Shown: positions 42,431 to 54,106 of the stretch, in pieces
Position numbering within the stretch: position 1 is the first letter of the stretch
Layout of the letters: each line of letters opens with the position of its first letter
Assembly: GCA_031763025.1 (NCBI GenBank)
Contig: JASSKH010000015.1
Location: 11,760,774 to 11,824,773 of the forward strand
DNA: 64,000 nucleotides
Origin: Macrocystis pyrifera
Lineage: Eukaryota; Sar; Phaeophyceae; Laminariales; Laminariaceae
Reading direction: 5' to 3'
Made by a program: the position numbers and the translations under genes
The notes under the pieces: model-generated
The model's database searches: none
Seen by the model: the letters and a program-made list of their open reading frames with translations, nothing else
Told to the model about the DNA's origin: nothing

Positions 42431-43639
42431 GGCAGCTGCTTTTTGCTGACCTGAACAGAAAACTCGTTACCCTACCACCCCGAACGTCGAACTGATGGAC
42501 CTCCGAGTTTCCTGCGGGCCATGAAGTCACAGCCGAGTTGCTAACCCTTCGTTAGCCCACGCTCGTCAGGTCTGTACCCGTTCTTGCCCTTACAACCATG
42601 GTGCCCACGGTGTAGGTCGCTACCGCGCCCAGTGCCTTATTCCGTTTCTTACGACCCTCACGGACAGCTTTCTTGGTCAGCAGACGTGAGGCTTGTCCCC
42701 GCCTCATGTTTTTCTTCTCTTCTTTTTTTTCCCCTCTGTGACGATTGTTGCTCTCCGTTTCATTGCCCGGTACGCCCCTTGGATTCCGTAGCTGAGTTCA
42801 GCCGTCCCGCTCAACGCCGACACTCCCATCGATCCTGTCGTCCGTACGCATCCACGCCGTGGTAAGGCGCTCCACTACCCCAGCCGCCCATGCAGCGCTC
42901 TCTGCTGTGGTGATGCACGCGCCCTGCTTCTGGGATGAACCCCTTGGCGTGGGGATTAAGAAAGATGAAAATCACAACTACCCCACACGGACCTTAAAAA
43001 GAGTAGACCACCAGCCAGACCGCACGAAGTGTCCTGTCTACCCAGCTCTAAACAAATATTGCCGGGTGAGTGTCGCCAGACTTTCACAGTCTCTGGCGGA
43101 CCCGCAGTCACTCAAAATTTCATATGTGTGAAACCTCATCCGACAACTATACCAGTATTTTGTTTATTTTTTGCCCTCCGACATTGTACACTACGTGTTC
43201 CAGTCGTAGGGCCTCTTCCATTACTCTGAATCAACAAATGTCAACAATCATCCCTCTTTTCCTTCTTACAAAGGCTCCCACTTCACCCCCCCCCCCCCCC
43301 TAGCCAGCTCTCGCATACCCTACTCCTCGTCAACCTGATTGTATATATAGAGGGTCTTGTTCATCTTGGTGGGGGGGAGTAGGGGTGCGCATGTTTTAGA
43401 ATACAAACGGTTTCAACCGGTTTGTGAAATCCCTGGAGACGTTCACGAGTAAACGTCTTTTAGCTAAACAAACCTTTTTTCTTTACCTGCTTTAACCGGT
43501 TCATCGATAGAAAAACGGTAAACACCACAAGGTAACCAGTTAACCTCAAGCCCCGGCAGCACCGGTCAAGCTCATAACAAAACGGTGTTTGCGACTACTC
43601 TATTCGTCTCAAGACCACGTTTGTTCTCTACCGTCTCCT
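42431..43639. other. No gene recognised
   Basis: The first 100 bp may be extra, unrecognisable 5' LINE sequence. AACCGGTT-type words cluster at 43410-43560. A poly-C run lies at about 43287-43301. Confidence 0.4.
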
Positions 43640-43905
43640 CGTACCCAGGTTTCGGGTATCTCTAATCTCTATTAATAGATGTTCTTTCGGAACACAAAAA
43701 AAACATCGCTATTTGAACAAGCTGAGCTCAGAACTTCGGCTGGTTCGTGCCAACCGGAAAGCGGCTGCGACCCGAATGAACTTCATCACGGCAGCTTGGG
43801 ATTCTCTCGACATTGTTTCCCCGCACGGTCTCAACAAAGGCCTACACCTCAACTTAGAGGTACTGCAGTGGTCGAAATTAATGTGAATTTTGGGGTGTAA
43901 AAACG
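43640..43905 (+). repeat. Dispersed coding-like repeat, copy 2
   Basis: Matches 160-440. One plus-strand frame reads LRLVRANRKAAATRMNFITA then AWDSLDIVSPHGLNKG and LHLNLEVLQWSKLM before a stop. It is longer and cleaner than copy 1, which supports a protein-coding origin. The family is unknown to me. Confidence 0.62.
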
Positions 43906-46900
43906 TAGGCAAAAAACGATCCCAGCTGCTCGTACGTCGGGCAATACGAAATTGATGGCGACTAACGCCAGAGGTTTTCGTATCGGAATGTACTAAAAAT
44001 TGCTTCAGGTGCAGTTAATTTAGTGCCTATATTCGTGAGAAGCAATACAACCTGGTCCACCTTTGACATTTTTCGTTCCGGTTCCAATGTCGTATGATAG
44101 AAGGCGTCCTCAGAAACGGTTCGGAACTAAGATGTAATGAGCAGGAACTTACTGGCATGTTCCTATACTCGCAAACCTGGTGCATAATTACAGCAGCGCT
44201 GTCAAAAGAGCAAAACACGGTTGGGCAGGATCGTGGCGTTCGTGCTGCGAAACGTTTATCAAGAAGGGTGAGGGGAAAATCAATTTCCACCCCGAGCATG
44301 AAGATCTCCGAACGGAGTCGCCAGGAGGCAGACACGCACGTTCAAACAGTTCACGCTCGGAGAACCTTCAGGATTAATCGCAGAAGACGCATGCTACTGT
44401 AGAAGTGCACCATTGGTTATATTGGTCTGCTCACATTACGAACTCTATACCTCACCCAAACTCGTATTGTGGAGGAGAGTTTAACTACTACCCGATCAAC
44501 AATTCCATGGCCTAAGCATAAAACGAAAGCATACTGCAACACAAGAATATAATTCCGACGAGTTTGCAGCAGGGAGCGTAGTCACTATGAATAACGTCCT
44601 GCCAAGAAGTCTAAACTCTATCGCAGCACGCGTCGGAAAGAGCCAAGAGAAGGCATCACACTTAACGTGAACGAGCTCGCTTGTTTGATTGAGGTTCGAA
44701 GAGGAACACATTTTCAAATATCCCCCCCAACATTCCTAACATGGGGTTTGTGGTACTGCTGGGTATAGCTGTATACGTGTACTGGAGTATGGCATTGTAT
44801 GTAACATGAAGGAGTGTTTCGCCGTGACGGGCTCTCAGAGCACGCACGTAACGGTCAAGAATGTACGAAGACTGATGCCTTCGACACGACGGAACGGCCA
44901 AGGGGTGAAACGATCGTGTGTCAAATGAAAAGGTGGGAATAGTTAGACTAGGAAATCGCGCATGAAAAGGTGAGAATAGTTAGACTAGGAAATCGCGCAT
45001 GTCCGTAACCGTCAAGAATGTTGGCAAATCTAGGCCTTCGAACCGAAGGTGCTGCCGAGGGTGAACGACGGTGTAAACGATGAAAGTACGGAATGGCTTC
45101 AATTCGAAACGTGTATTGTCATCTACAGTAATTAATATGTAAGCCGGATGATGCGTAGCCTTTGAGCAGTCTATTGCTCAGGTACTGGCTTTTGGCAAGG
45201 TAGCGATAAGTACAACCTTCACGGAAGAACGGTTGTTGGCTTGGTTTGTCTATCCGAAACTCGACCTCCGCCAAGGTCAGGATTTTTGAGACATCTCGGA
45301 AAAGAGCAGAAAGATCCCCTGCGTTCCTCGATATAACCACAACCGAAGGGTTACCACGTTTTCACCGAAATATCTCTGACTGAGAGGGCACCTTATCCAG
45401 AAACCCTTGCTGTAAATGAAGTGTTTCACCACGTACTGTAGTTGGTGATACATGTACTGTAGGCTTTTGAGATTGTGCATCGGGTTGCACGTCAAGACCT
45501 TACTTAGATCAGTGTTTTGGGAGTGGTAATAGAGCTCTTGCAGTGAATAGTCCGATAGATTCTAGGTGCTACGCCTTACCAGGTATAAGGCAAGCACGTC
45601 TCGGAGACCCGTCTGTGGGATGATGCTGACACAAGACGTGGCGCTCCTATCGTGGGCTATTCTACAGTACCGTGGCATAACACCACGCGTGCATGCAAAA
45701 TTTCCTCCGTCGACTCGAGAAGGCGTACCGGTGTAGCCGTCACATCCGACGCGGGTTACAATGGGTGTACCACGTTCTCGCTAGACTTTTCTTCTTGGCG
45801 CAGACGGTGTTTCTCAGCTGAGAAACTACAGTAAGTCCCCAACACGTGTGGAATTGTACTGGTATGTTACAATATGCATGGAAATGCTCATCGTGTTAAG
45901 CGTCCCATTCGTCTCACAGTCAGTCTTTTTTCAGCGTCCCATTCTTCGCCGAGTCAGGTTTGTATTGAGTTGTTGCAATTCTTTGAGTCCACAGAGGAAC
46001 TTGTATATCCCCCGTGCGCGGGTTTTCGTGTATATATTTTCTAGATGTTTGTTACATGATGAAATTCCCCCGCTACTTTGACAGCTGCATTTGGACGGTC
46101 GATTGGGTGAAGCCTTCCAGAGACCGACAGCAGCTTGTGACTTCCTCAAGGTCGGCCGCGAGCAAGTTCTCAGCAGAGGTCTATACCTCGATTTTTATAG
46201 TGCTGCCGTGGTCGGAACAGTTTGAGCTCCTGGCAAGTAACCAATCCCCGCGAAATAGAGGCACGCTCTTAATAGTGTATGAGGGACTTGAGTGCGACAG
46301 CCAACAGTCGTATACATCCAGAACCGACGCACGAGGTGTTAAGTTTCGTGGTAGAAGCTCATAAAAGCCCCAAAATCGCCTCTTCTGCCATTTCAAATGG
46401 CGAAAGCTAGTACCATGATTATATCGCCGATGAACAAACGGTTTTTTCAACGGTTTGTTGTTTCCCTCGCAGATCGTTTGGACCCTTGCGATAACATATC
46501 CGACCAGTCCGCAAGTACGAAGCATTTCGATTTCGTGAACGATAGTACAGTATGAGGCGAAAAAGTGCAAAACATGTCTTATATCAAGCCCTGGAGATTT
46601 GTTGTCATGGAACACTGGTTCAGAATGTTAGAGGTAGATATCTGGTATCCAAAGGCCATGCTCTAGCTCTAAGTCGTATTCCTATTTTGTCGAAACGCCT
46701 ACGGGCTTCTACTTCACGGTATATTCGTTAGTGATCCTGCGCGCCCTTAAGGGAGGAGCATGTTACAAATGTAGGTGCACTCCTAACGCAGCAGCGTGAG
46801 GTATAGTGCTGCGACCCTACATGCTTGTACCGGTTACCCCTAATTCGTGTAGGTTTGTCCAAAATCTTAATCCAACCAGTTGCACCGACAATCGGCTGGT

Positions 46901-48780
46901 ATTCCTTGCTGCCGAGAACGATTTCTGTGTTTCACCGTATAGATACATGCTGTTGGAATATATACACGACGGTCACGTCTGTTGGTGTATTATTCCGATG
47001 TCGGCACATCCCCGATGATTTAGGTTAAGAATGTCGATAGGACAAACAATCATGGTAGAGTACGACTACTCGTAGTATATCGTATCACAGCACTAAGGGG
47101 GCTTCGCCGCGGTGGGCTGACGCCCGCCTGCGGCTCCGTGCATGCCCGTAATGGCCAAGGGTGTACCGGTGTGCAACTCGAGGATGCCATTGAGACCGTG
47201 CTGGCAAGAGGCGCATAAACAAATACAAAAGTTGAGTGAAGAGAAAGAAACCACCGCGAACACGAGAAGAAAAAATATTGCCATCCGCCATCCGGCCCAA
47301 CCACGCATTACTCGTTCGTATACAGCAACAAGCAGTACTACACAAAGTACTACGTACGAGACGCTCGGCGTCCGTACTGTATACGTCCTGTACAGATAGA
47401 TTCTAAACAATTAGTTGAGCAGTGGTCTATACATTTTTTCGACAGTACGGAGCGCCGGCGACTACGTTGGTGAAGCAAGTTCATCAGCTGCAAGCAGAAG
47501 TATAGCGTACAGGTACAGATCCTACGAAAATTACGCTGGTCAGAGAACTCCGCCGCGACGCAATATAAATGTCAATTGCTAGACGATGCTCGCACAGCTT
47601 TCGAAGCAGATGGATTCGTCTTTCAGCTTTAAGATACATTACCGAGAGGAGTTGACTTGCACAATAATACCCATGTATACACGGGGTCAGCAGCACTAGT
47701 AGCAGAACAGAACAGCAGCAGGACATACATGGTCAGTAGCATCAGGGCAGCGGATAGACAGCAGCAGCAGCAATAGCAGCACATCATGCACACCCGAGGT
47801 TGCCAATGAAACAATAGTCTGGGTAAGGGAGCCCGGTGGCGCACGAGGAGGAGGAAGCACGACGTCGTCGTCGTACCTCGTCGTAACCGGTACATGTTCA
47901 TGACTTCAATTTTTGCTTGGCGGTGACACGATAAAAAAGGAACAACGCGTTCACAACACAATCAAAGCCTCACGCCTCATTTGATACTGGTGCCCGGGCG
48001 CAATGACGAGTTCTCGTCATTGTCATTGATGGTGCCTCATGGAATGACCATATTGTCATCCCATTGATGTCAAGCATCGCACTTGCTGCTGCCTGCTGCG
48101 TGTAAACAAAAAACTAAACCGTAGAGACCGTTTGTACCTCCACCACTGTAGCACTCTCCCGCTGCGTAGACTCGTCCGATTCGGTCGAAACCAAACACCC
48201 AGTTTTCTTTGCCTCACGGATCCTGGTCGCCCGGCGTCCATAGCAGCGGAAGAGGCTCGTGACGCTCGTTTTCAGACAAATATGCTAGCCTACGAATCTC
48301 AACATTTTTGCGCCAAACTCGTGCTTTCACACGTAAAAAGCCCGAATCAGAATTTCGACACTAGTTTCTGGAACGCCAAGCCCTCAACGCAAAAGCAACG
48401 GCGGAACATTAGACCGGCCACACCATCCCATATTCCCCACACTCTTGCCGGCATGATCTGTCAAAAGAGGCGGAGGATTCGGCCTCTCTCGGTGCAGCCA
48501 AATGAGAAGAGGTCTAATCTGGGTGCTGGCATGAAAAACATAATATTGTAAGCGTCACGAGTGAGCAGAGATTTCGGTTGATGGCGCATTTGCCCCTCAA
48601 CAGGCAGCGGTCGAAGACGTCCCAACGCTCAAACCTATTCTTATGCTTGCTATCGGACAATGTGCAGCATGAGCTTGAACGTTGATCACTCAAAACATTC
48701 CTGAACGAAGCAATCCCCGGAAGCAAAGGAAACCTATACACAAGGTCTATCTGCCTTCTATTCTCAAAAATAAATTTATA
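43906..48780. other. Long stretch without a confident gene
   Basis: Several minus-strand frames look faintly protein-like: 44027-44335, 45119-45340 (ISRNAGDLSALFRDVSKILT), 45277-45495 (NPMHNLKSLQYMYHQLQYVV) and 46181-46615. A plus-strand frame at 48132-48551 encodes a basic 139-residue stretch. None has a recognised domain or clear splice sites. They may be exons or remnants of one low-conservation gene. A 47-bp direct repeat (GAAAAGGTGRGAATAGTTAG onward) is at about 44926-45000. GTC triplet runs occur near 47865-47885. Confidence 0.3.
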
Positions 48781-48783
48781 TCA

Positions 48784-48913
48784 GGAGAGGGTTTGACGAG
48801 TCAAAGGTAGGTCTGCCGGGGCAAAGGTAGGCCGTCAACCAAAATCTTTGGCCACGAGACGGTAATAAACCAAGTATCGACCACTCAACTCGTCCAACTC
48901 ACAGCTGATGTTT
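48784..48913 (+). repeat. Local duplication, left unit
   Basis: Shares GGCAAAGGTAGGCCG, AACCAAAATCTTTGGCCACG, CAAGTATCGACCACTCAACT and CGTCCAACTCACAGCTGA with 49005-49129. In this copy no frame stays open. Confidence 0.8.
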
Positions 48914-48974
48914 ATATAAAAGGCTTCTGCAAAAAACGAGCACAGCATACTCGGCCACGCCTGTCAAAGACATC

Positions 48975-49226
48975 TTGATGGAAAAAACTAAAAATATTTT
49001 GGAAGAGGATTTGATGGGCCAAAGAGTAGACCTGACGGGCAAAGGTCGGCCGACAACCAACGTCTTTGGCCACGAGTCTGTCAAAATCAAGTATCGACCA
49101 CTCAACTTGTCCAACTCACAGCTGACGCATACACACCCGGTCAGCCGGCCAGCCGGCAGCCAGCCGGCAGCCAGGGCACGGCGCAAGCACGCCCGAGGCC
49201 GCCCCCGACACAGTCGGGATTGGTGA
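48975..49226 (+). CDS. Hypothetical short frame in the right duplication unit
   Basis: An ATG-started frame of 83 residues reads MEKTKNILEEDLMGQRVDLT then GKGRPTTNVFGHESVKIKYR and PLNLSNSQLT before a Pro/Ala/Arg-rich end. The first two-thirds look like a plausible exon and the end looks random. The left duplication unit has lost this frame. No known domain. Confidence 0.25.
   Translation: MMEKTKNILEEDLMGQRVDLTGKGRPTTNVFGHESVKIKYRPLNLSNSQLTHTHPVSRPAGSQPAARARRKHARGRPRHSRDW
49005..49129 (+). repeat. Local duplication, right unit
   Basis: Partner of 48784-48913, about 216-220 bp downstream in the same orientation. Confidence 0.8.
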
Positions 49227-49840
49227 TCACGATGAGGCAGTGTCGTCCCGTGACGTTAACCTCATATCGCGCTAGCACGGATAACCCAATCAAAATACGT
49301 CTAAGAAACGCTGAGGAGCGCTGATAGCACGGGTCCAACAATATCGTATATGTATTTATCTATACTGGAATACGGACTGGCGTAGTAGCACATTATCATA
49401 TCATTTAGTCATGTAGAATACGGTCTACTCGACTTAAATACCGGTGATCACATCAGGTGATTCCACCAGAGATGTGAGCCCCACGAGCTCACTCTCCAAC
49501 CTTTCCATTGTCACCGCTGTCTCGAGCACGGCCACGTAAGCGCCACCTTTCAAACCATGTTTCATTTTTTTGTTCATATGAACAACGCAAGTCTATCTCA
49601 CGACCACTGGTGTCATCATCCATCTGAAAGTCTGATATCCATAGTAGGGGGGCAGTCTATACTCGTCGTGGTCATGTTCGTGGCAACGCATTGAAACCTT
49701 GACGCACCACGTGCACGCGTACATTCCCACACTTGCCTGGTGTTTAGCAACTACTGTACCTGCCACAAACCATTTTCGCCTCTAGCTATGTCATAAACAA
49801 CCCCTTCTCGCAATCTGCAAGCTAACCCTCATGATCGACC
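49227..49840. other. No gene recognised
   Basis: No supported coding or repeat feature. It is upstream of the membrane-protein candidate and could hold an intron or promoter, but no signal is clear. Confidence 0.35.
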
Positions 49841-49846
49841 CACCCC

Positions 49847-50946
49847 ATACCCCCGTGGCATGCAGCTGGCGGTACCACCAACACTGTGGACTATTCGTGG
49901 GCTTACGCGCGGAATGCTCAGAGTTTGTCGGGATCAGCGTCGGATGAAGAATGCGCTCGACGGATCTTGGAACAGGTCACGGTCCTGTCTGTTGAAGATG
50001 TACACAGCGCGTTCAGCTGGGCAAACCACCGTGATGTCGACGTGGGAGCCTGGGGGGGTACTACGTGGCCGGAGCCGCGTTGGGAACATTGGGCAATGTT
50101 CATAGCTGGACATGTGCTTTCTGCCGCCGTTGTGGTCTCGATGATGGTCCTGCTTTCCGACGCGTGCTTCGACGAACACCTTGTGCTTGACGACAACGAT
50201 GACGACGAAAGCCTCGTGCACGAAGAGTCGTCAAACAAGGGCTGGTCAAGTATTAAGTTCTTTTTTTTTTGTGCGTCAGGTACTCAGCCTTATGCTTGTG
50301 TTCATGCACACGCTGATGTTCTCCTCCAAGTACCGGTTGCCACTGGATCATACGTCCCTTCACAAAATACCGATGGCACTTGACCCGGTCAGTCCAAATT
50401 CCTTCGCGTTGTTCTCCAACGTCCTTCAAGGGTTTGTCCTTGTGTATGGATCGGGTTCCGATTTGAGTCGCTTATTAGCTTTGGAATCCTTCTGCGGGAG
50501 GCAAGGAGGACCCGGGCTAGGCATTTACATGGAAATATCTGCTCTTGTCATGATATTCGTCTTGTTTGTCGTAGTAATAGTCATGTTGATATCGGTTTGG
50601 TCTATCTTTGGGGGTGAAGACAGTAGGCGCGCTGTGGTCAGGAATTTCATCAGGCAACATTTGTGGTCGAAATACCTTTTCCTGGACGTATTTTGGAAGC
50701 TCCAAACTGTCTTGTGCGTATACAGAGTAGGGGCTTCCGGGTTGGACGTGTCTGCTTTGTTGGGGACGTTGATCGTGGTTGGAGTGGTGTTCACGGCGGT
50801 TGGTACATCGTGCGCCGATTTTGCTTCGTGGGCTACTGGATGATCATACCACTTCTTCATTTCAGTAGAGTCGCTAACGGCGTTCAATTGATATCTACTC
50901 TGCACAATTTTCATTTGGGAATATATGGAAAATTTGAGCAGTTTAT
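49847..50946 (+). CDS. Polytopic membrane protein, partial multi-exon gene candidate
   Basis: The best host-gene candidate. The first frame (open from about 49815 to 50383) has soluble text (SDEECARRILEQVTVLSVED), a membrane segment (MFIAGHVLSAAVVVSMMVLL, about 50096-50155) and an acidic loop (DDNDDDESLVHEESS). The second (50181-50843) adds LSLMLVFMHTLMF, NVLQGFVLVYG, ALVMIFVLFVVVIVMLISVW and LLGTLIVVGVVFTAVG. A change of frame near 50245-50290 coincides with a GT, a run of ten T and CAG, so a short intron is plausible. GT 50245 to AG 50287 (43 nt) would keep frame. A possible last exon ends at 50946 (GIYGKFEQFM). No in-frame ATG is obvious at the start; a CAG at 49859-49864 could be a splice acceptor, so upstream exons may be missing. 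The family is unknown. Confidence 0.45.
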
Positions 50947-50950
50947 GTGA

Positions 50951-51586
50951 TCCTCTGGCACAGATTGGTCTGACGTCTACTTCAGAAGCCTTGCGAAGAC
51001 TGTCATGTTCCCTTTCTCAAACAAGAACTAAGTTTTCTCACACGTACGTGGTGCGCAGAAAGTACATAACTTGCGACGCTCATCAAAAAGGCACTGGCTA
51101 GACATAAAAGAGTGTAGTGTCTCAACCGCACTTCGTAGATCTATGCATCGACGGTAACACATTGCCTGGTCGCCAGGCAGGAAAGAGTGTGTTCGAAGTG
51201 CTCATCTAATCGGTGCAAGGGTACATGGGAAACGGTGTGTGGGAATTCCACACAGCAAATATGCGCGTTTCTGTCTGGAGCATTGAACGGACTTTGACTT
51301 TTTTTTGTCTGCCACTTGACTTGACTTGGACACGATGACGTCTAATGTATTTCGGCGTACTCGCTGATTGGCGCTTGCTGGGATAGATATATGGTTCGTC
51401 TATGAGCGGGAACGAGATAGTCACATTCAGCAAGGGCGAGGTCGATGCAAGAAGTGCGAGCGGACTGTCACGCCTTACAGCAGTGTAGGGCGGTGGTGTA
51501 ACTCATAGACGCTCCGATCCCGCTGCTTCATGCCATCTTAGACGCTGGAATCCTGCCGCCTGGCTAGCACTACATCGATTACAGTC
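50951..51586. other. No gene recognised
   Basis: Downstream of the membrane-protein candidate. No domain or repeat seen. Parts could be its 3' UTR. Confidence 0.35.
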
Positions 51587-52132
51587 GTGTCCTCACCAGT
51601 GCTGGGTTGGCATCCCTGCCACGGCAGCAGTGGGTCGCAGATCGTAGACAGCGATAACTCGAGCGGCAGCAGTGGCTCGACCAACAGTGTCACCAAAGAC
51701 GGAAATTCAAGAAGCAGCTCAACGACCAACGGTAGCGACTCGAGCAGCAGTGGCTCGACCAGGAACAGAAACGGCAGCAACATTGCCCCCAGAGCGTGCA
51801 CCAGCAGCACCAGCAGAACCCTTTTAAGTCAACCGTGCCCGTGGGAGGTGCAAACGGGTAGTTTGGATGCCAGTACAGTTGTGCTACTTTTATTACTCCT
51901 GCGTGGCGTATGCTGTTTCGTAGATTACACGTGGAAAGAGAGCGAAAGAGAGACGCAGAGGAGGTCGGTGGCAAGCAGGAGGACAACACGCGGGCGATGC
52001 AGGGGCAGTTGCCCGGTGAGACTGAACGCAATGCTCTTCCAAGCCGGTGAGATCATGGCGGATGAAGGGATTTTCCTCAACGCGAAAGACAATGTGCCAG
52101 ATGGTACGCACGCGTACAAGTCGAGACAATAG
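51587..52132 (+). CDS. Hypothetical Ser-rich frame over an AGC-rich repeat
   Basis: A 181-residue plus-strand frame starts in a Ser/Gly/Thr-rich stretch produced by AGC and GGCAGCAGTGGCTCGACC repeats (51625-51800). The end, AMLFQAGEIMADEGIFLNAK followed by DNVPDGTHAYKSRQ, looks more protein-like. The minus strand and another plus frame (Gln-rich) are also open over the repeat, so composition alone could explain the first part. Low confidence. Confidence 0.25.
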   Translation: MSSPVLGWHPCHGSSGSQIVDSDNSSGSSGSTNSVTKDGNSRSSSTTNGSDSSSSGSTRNRNGSNIAPRACTSSTSRTLLSQPCPWEVQTGSLDASTVVLLLLLLRGVCCFVDYTWKESERETQRRSVASRRTTRGRCRGSCPVRLNAMLFQAGEIMADEGIFLNAKDNVPDGTHAYKSRQ

Positions 52133-52240
52133 AGTACGGCACGTGGATGAAGCACAGGCCGTTGCTCGGTGAGACCGAGCTTAATGCTCCTCTAACCTTG
52201 GCGATCATCGCAGACGGGGGGGAAGGTTCCCCGCGAGCGA
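52016..52240 (+). repeat. Diverged local duplication
   Basis: GGTGAGACTGAACGCAATGC with GAGATCATGGCGGATGAAGG (about 52014-52069) resembles GGTGAGACCGAGCTTAATGC with GCGATCATCGCAGACGGGGG (about 52168-52222). This suggests an old tandem duplication of about 154 bp. Confidence 0.4.
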
Positions 52241-53194
52241 GAGATAGCGGAATAAAGGATATGCCGGAGCAGAGGCGCCTTCTTACCCGGCAGGGGCCGT
52301 CGCCTACGAGAACAGGCGAGACACCACGAGGGGTTATAAACGATGCGCATAGGAACAAGTACAGCATCGCTGTTGTGCTTGCAGTTCTGCCGTCTGGCGA
52401 ATCCGGTGCAGAAACCATCGAGGTGCTAAAGAAAACCCTGCGGTGATGGACGGGTGTCCCGAGAAGAGAAGGGCCACGAGGAGCCGGACAGCAAGGCGGG
52501 ACCGGGCCATTATAGGGAGAGCTGCATGTCTGGCCGAGGGTCGCAGAGCAGGCTGCGTCGGAGGACGACACCGAAGCCGACACGAGTTGAAGAGATGGAC
52601 AAAGGGACAGCGAGTTGGAAGCTGGGTGGTTGATGGGAAGTAGCAGGTTGCTTTTGTATTGTTTTTGATTACGGTATATGATTCGGTTTTATGTTTTGGA
52701 CTACATTCTGATTTAATATTGTTTTGTTCAGAGCGGTATGTTTTTTTTATTATGAAATACGTCAGCTGTGAGCTCGACTGAGTAAGTAGTTGTTTCTAAT
52801 GACTACTGTATATTGCTCTTCCCCTTCCACCCAACCCCCCCCTCCACCCCGCCCCCCCCGATTTCCTGTTGATGATGAACAGGTCATTAGTAGATCTGAG
52901 GTTGGTAGGCAGTGCGATGAATGGCAGAGGTAGCTCACCTACTCATGCTATCGGCACTGCCTTTTGCTCGTTGCGGTAGCCCACGGCCGTGCGCCGACGA
53001 GTATAGTTGTGCTGTTTCTTGGAGTTGATATGTTGACCAGAACCGTACAAGGACAGAAACATATAACACGGGGCAGTTAACGCCAGTTATCTAGAAATCA
53101 AATCGATGTACAAACACGAGCCACGCCAACCATCTACCAATGAAATCGTTGTATGAACGCGAAACGCGAAATCTTGCCGCACACAAGCAAGAAG
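52241..53194. other. No gene recognised
   Basis: A frame at 52147-52446 (99 residues) has no domain. A poly-C region lies at 52830-52860. The rest shows nothing. Confidence 0.35.
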
Positions 53195-53812
53195 ACACAG
53201 CCCGCTGCCCGTACACCAGTAGCCACGGAACGATTGAACTTCGATCTCGACATGAGGTCAACCCACGGTAAACGCGCTTCGTACCGGGCATGGCCAATGA
53301 GGGTACATGATGGCCTCGAAGGTATCAGTGGAGTCCGTGCTCTAGAGGGCGAGAGGTTGACCGCGGCGTCCTATATTCCTCTTTCAAACTTTCAAACGTT
53401 CTATCTTGTGCAATTGTTTTTGATAGACGCCTGGCCCACCCACGCTACATATCACCGTTCGAGGTGTGAGTGCTGTGACACTAGCGTGGGTAGGAACCCC
53501 CAACTAGCGCGCTTCATTCAGAGTTTGTGACACAGCCTTTGGGTTTGTCGGATGATGTCGAATCTGAAAAATGGTATATTTCTAGCTATCGGATGGGAGA
53601 TTTGTTGTCCTCTGCTTTACACAGACCAGCGCAAGAATGCGTTTTTTTTTCAGACTCCTGGCCGGCCCACGCCACATATCACGGACCGAAGTGTGATAAC
53701 TGTCACGCTAGGGTGGGTCAGAGACCCTGAACAGCGCGTGCTGTTCAGATTTTTAAGGCGGAGTCGTTGGTTTTGTCGGTCCATGTCTGCCGAGGATTCT
53801 CAATAACGTTGT
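53195..53812 (+). repeat. CxxC-peptide repeat, copy 2 (two internal units)
   Basis: Plus-strand counterpart of 8708-9330. The open frame 53153-53530 reads NFDLDMRSTHGKRASYRAWP, MRVHDGLEGISGVRALEGER, LTAASY, then DAWPTHATYHRSRCECCDTS and VGRNPQLARFIQSL. The second unit (to about 53806) reads SWPAHATYHGPKCDNCHARV, GQRPEQRVLF and RSRWFCRSMSAEDSQ. Each unit has a C-x2-C pair with a nearby His, like half a zinc knuckle. The first frame reaches 125 residues here. The repeat may be an element-encoded or formerly host protein. No family is recognised. Confidence 0.6.
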
Positions 53813-54106
53813 CTCCAGTCTCAAGAGCCTGCCGGAAGAGGGGTTTCATATACACTGCACGGCGCGCAAATAGAGTCCGCCAAAGCTATCCCGTGGCGTT
53901 CCAAATTTGTCGACTAAGCCTCTTACCTGGTACAAGTTAAGCTGGAAAGTACAACGGATGATGGATAAAAACAACTCCCTGCAGATGTTGGAGTAGGGTC
54001 AGCTCAGGTCCAGCCCCCGCCGAGCGCTCGAGTTCGTGCTGCTCGAGTCTTGATGCACGTGCAGTGACTGGATATCGTACATGATTCATCCAGCGTTTCT
54101 CTTTGT

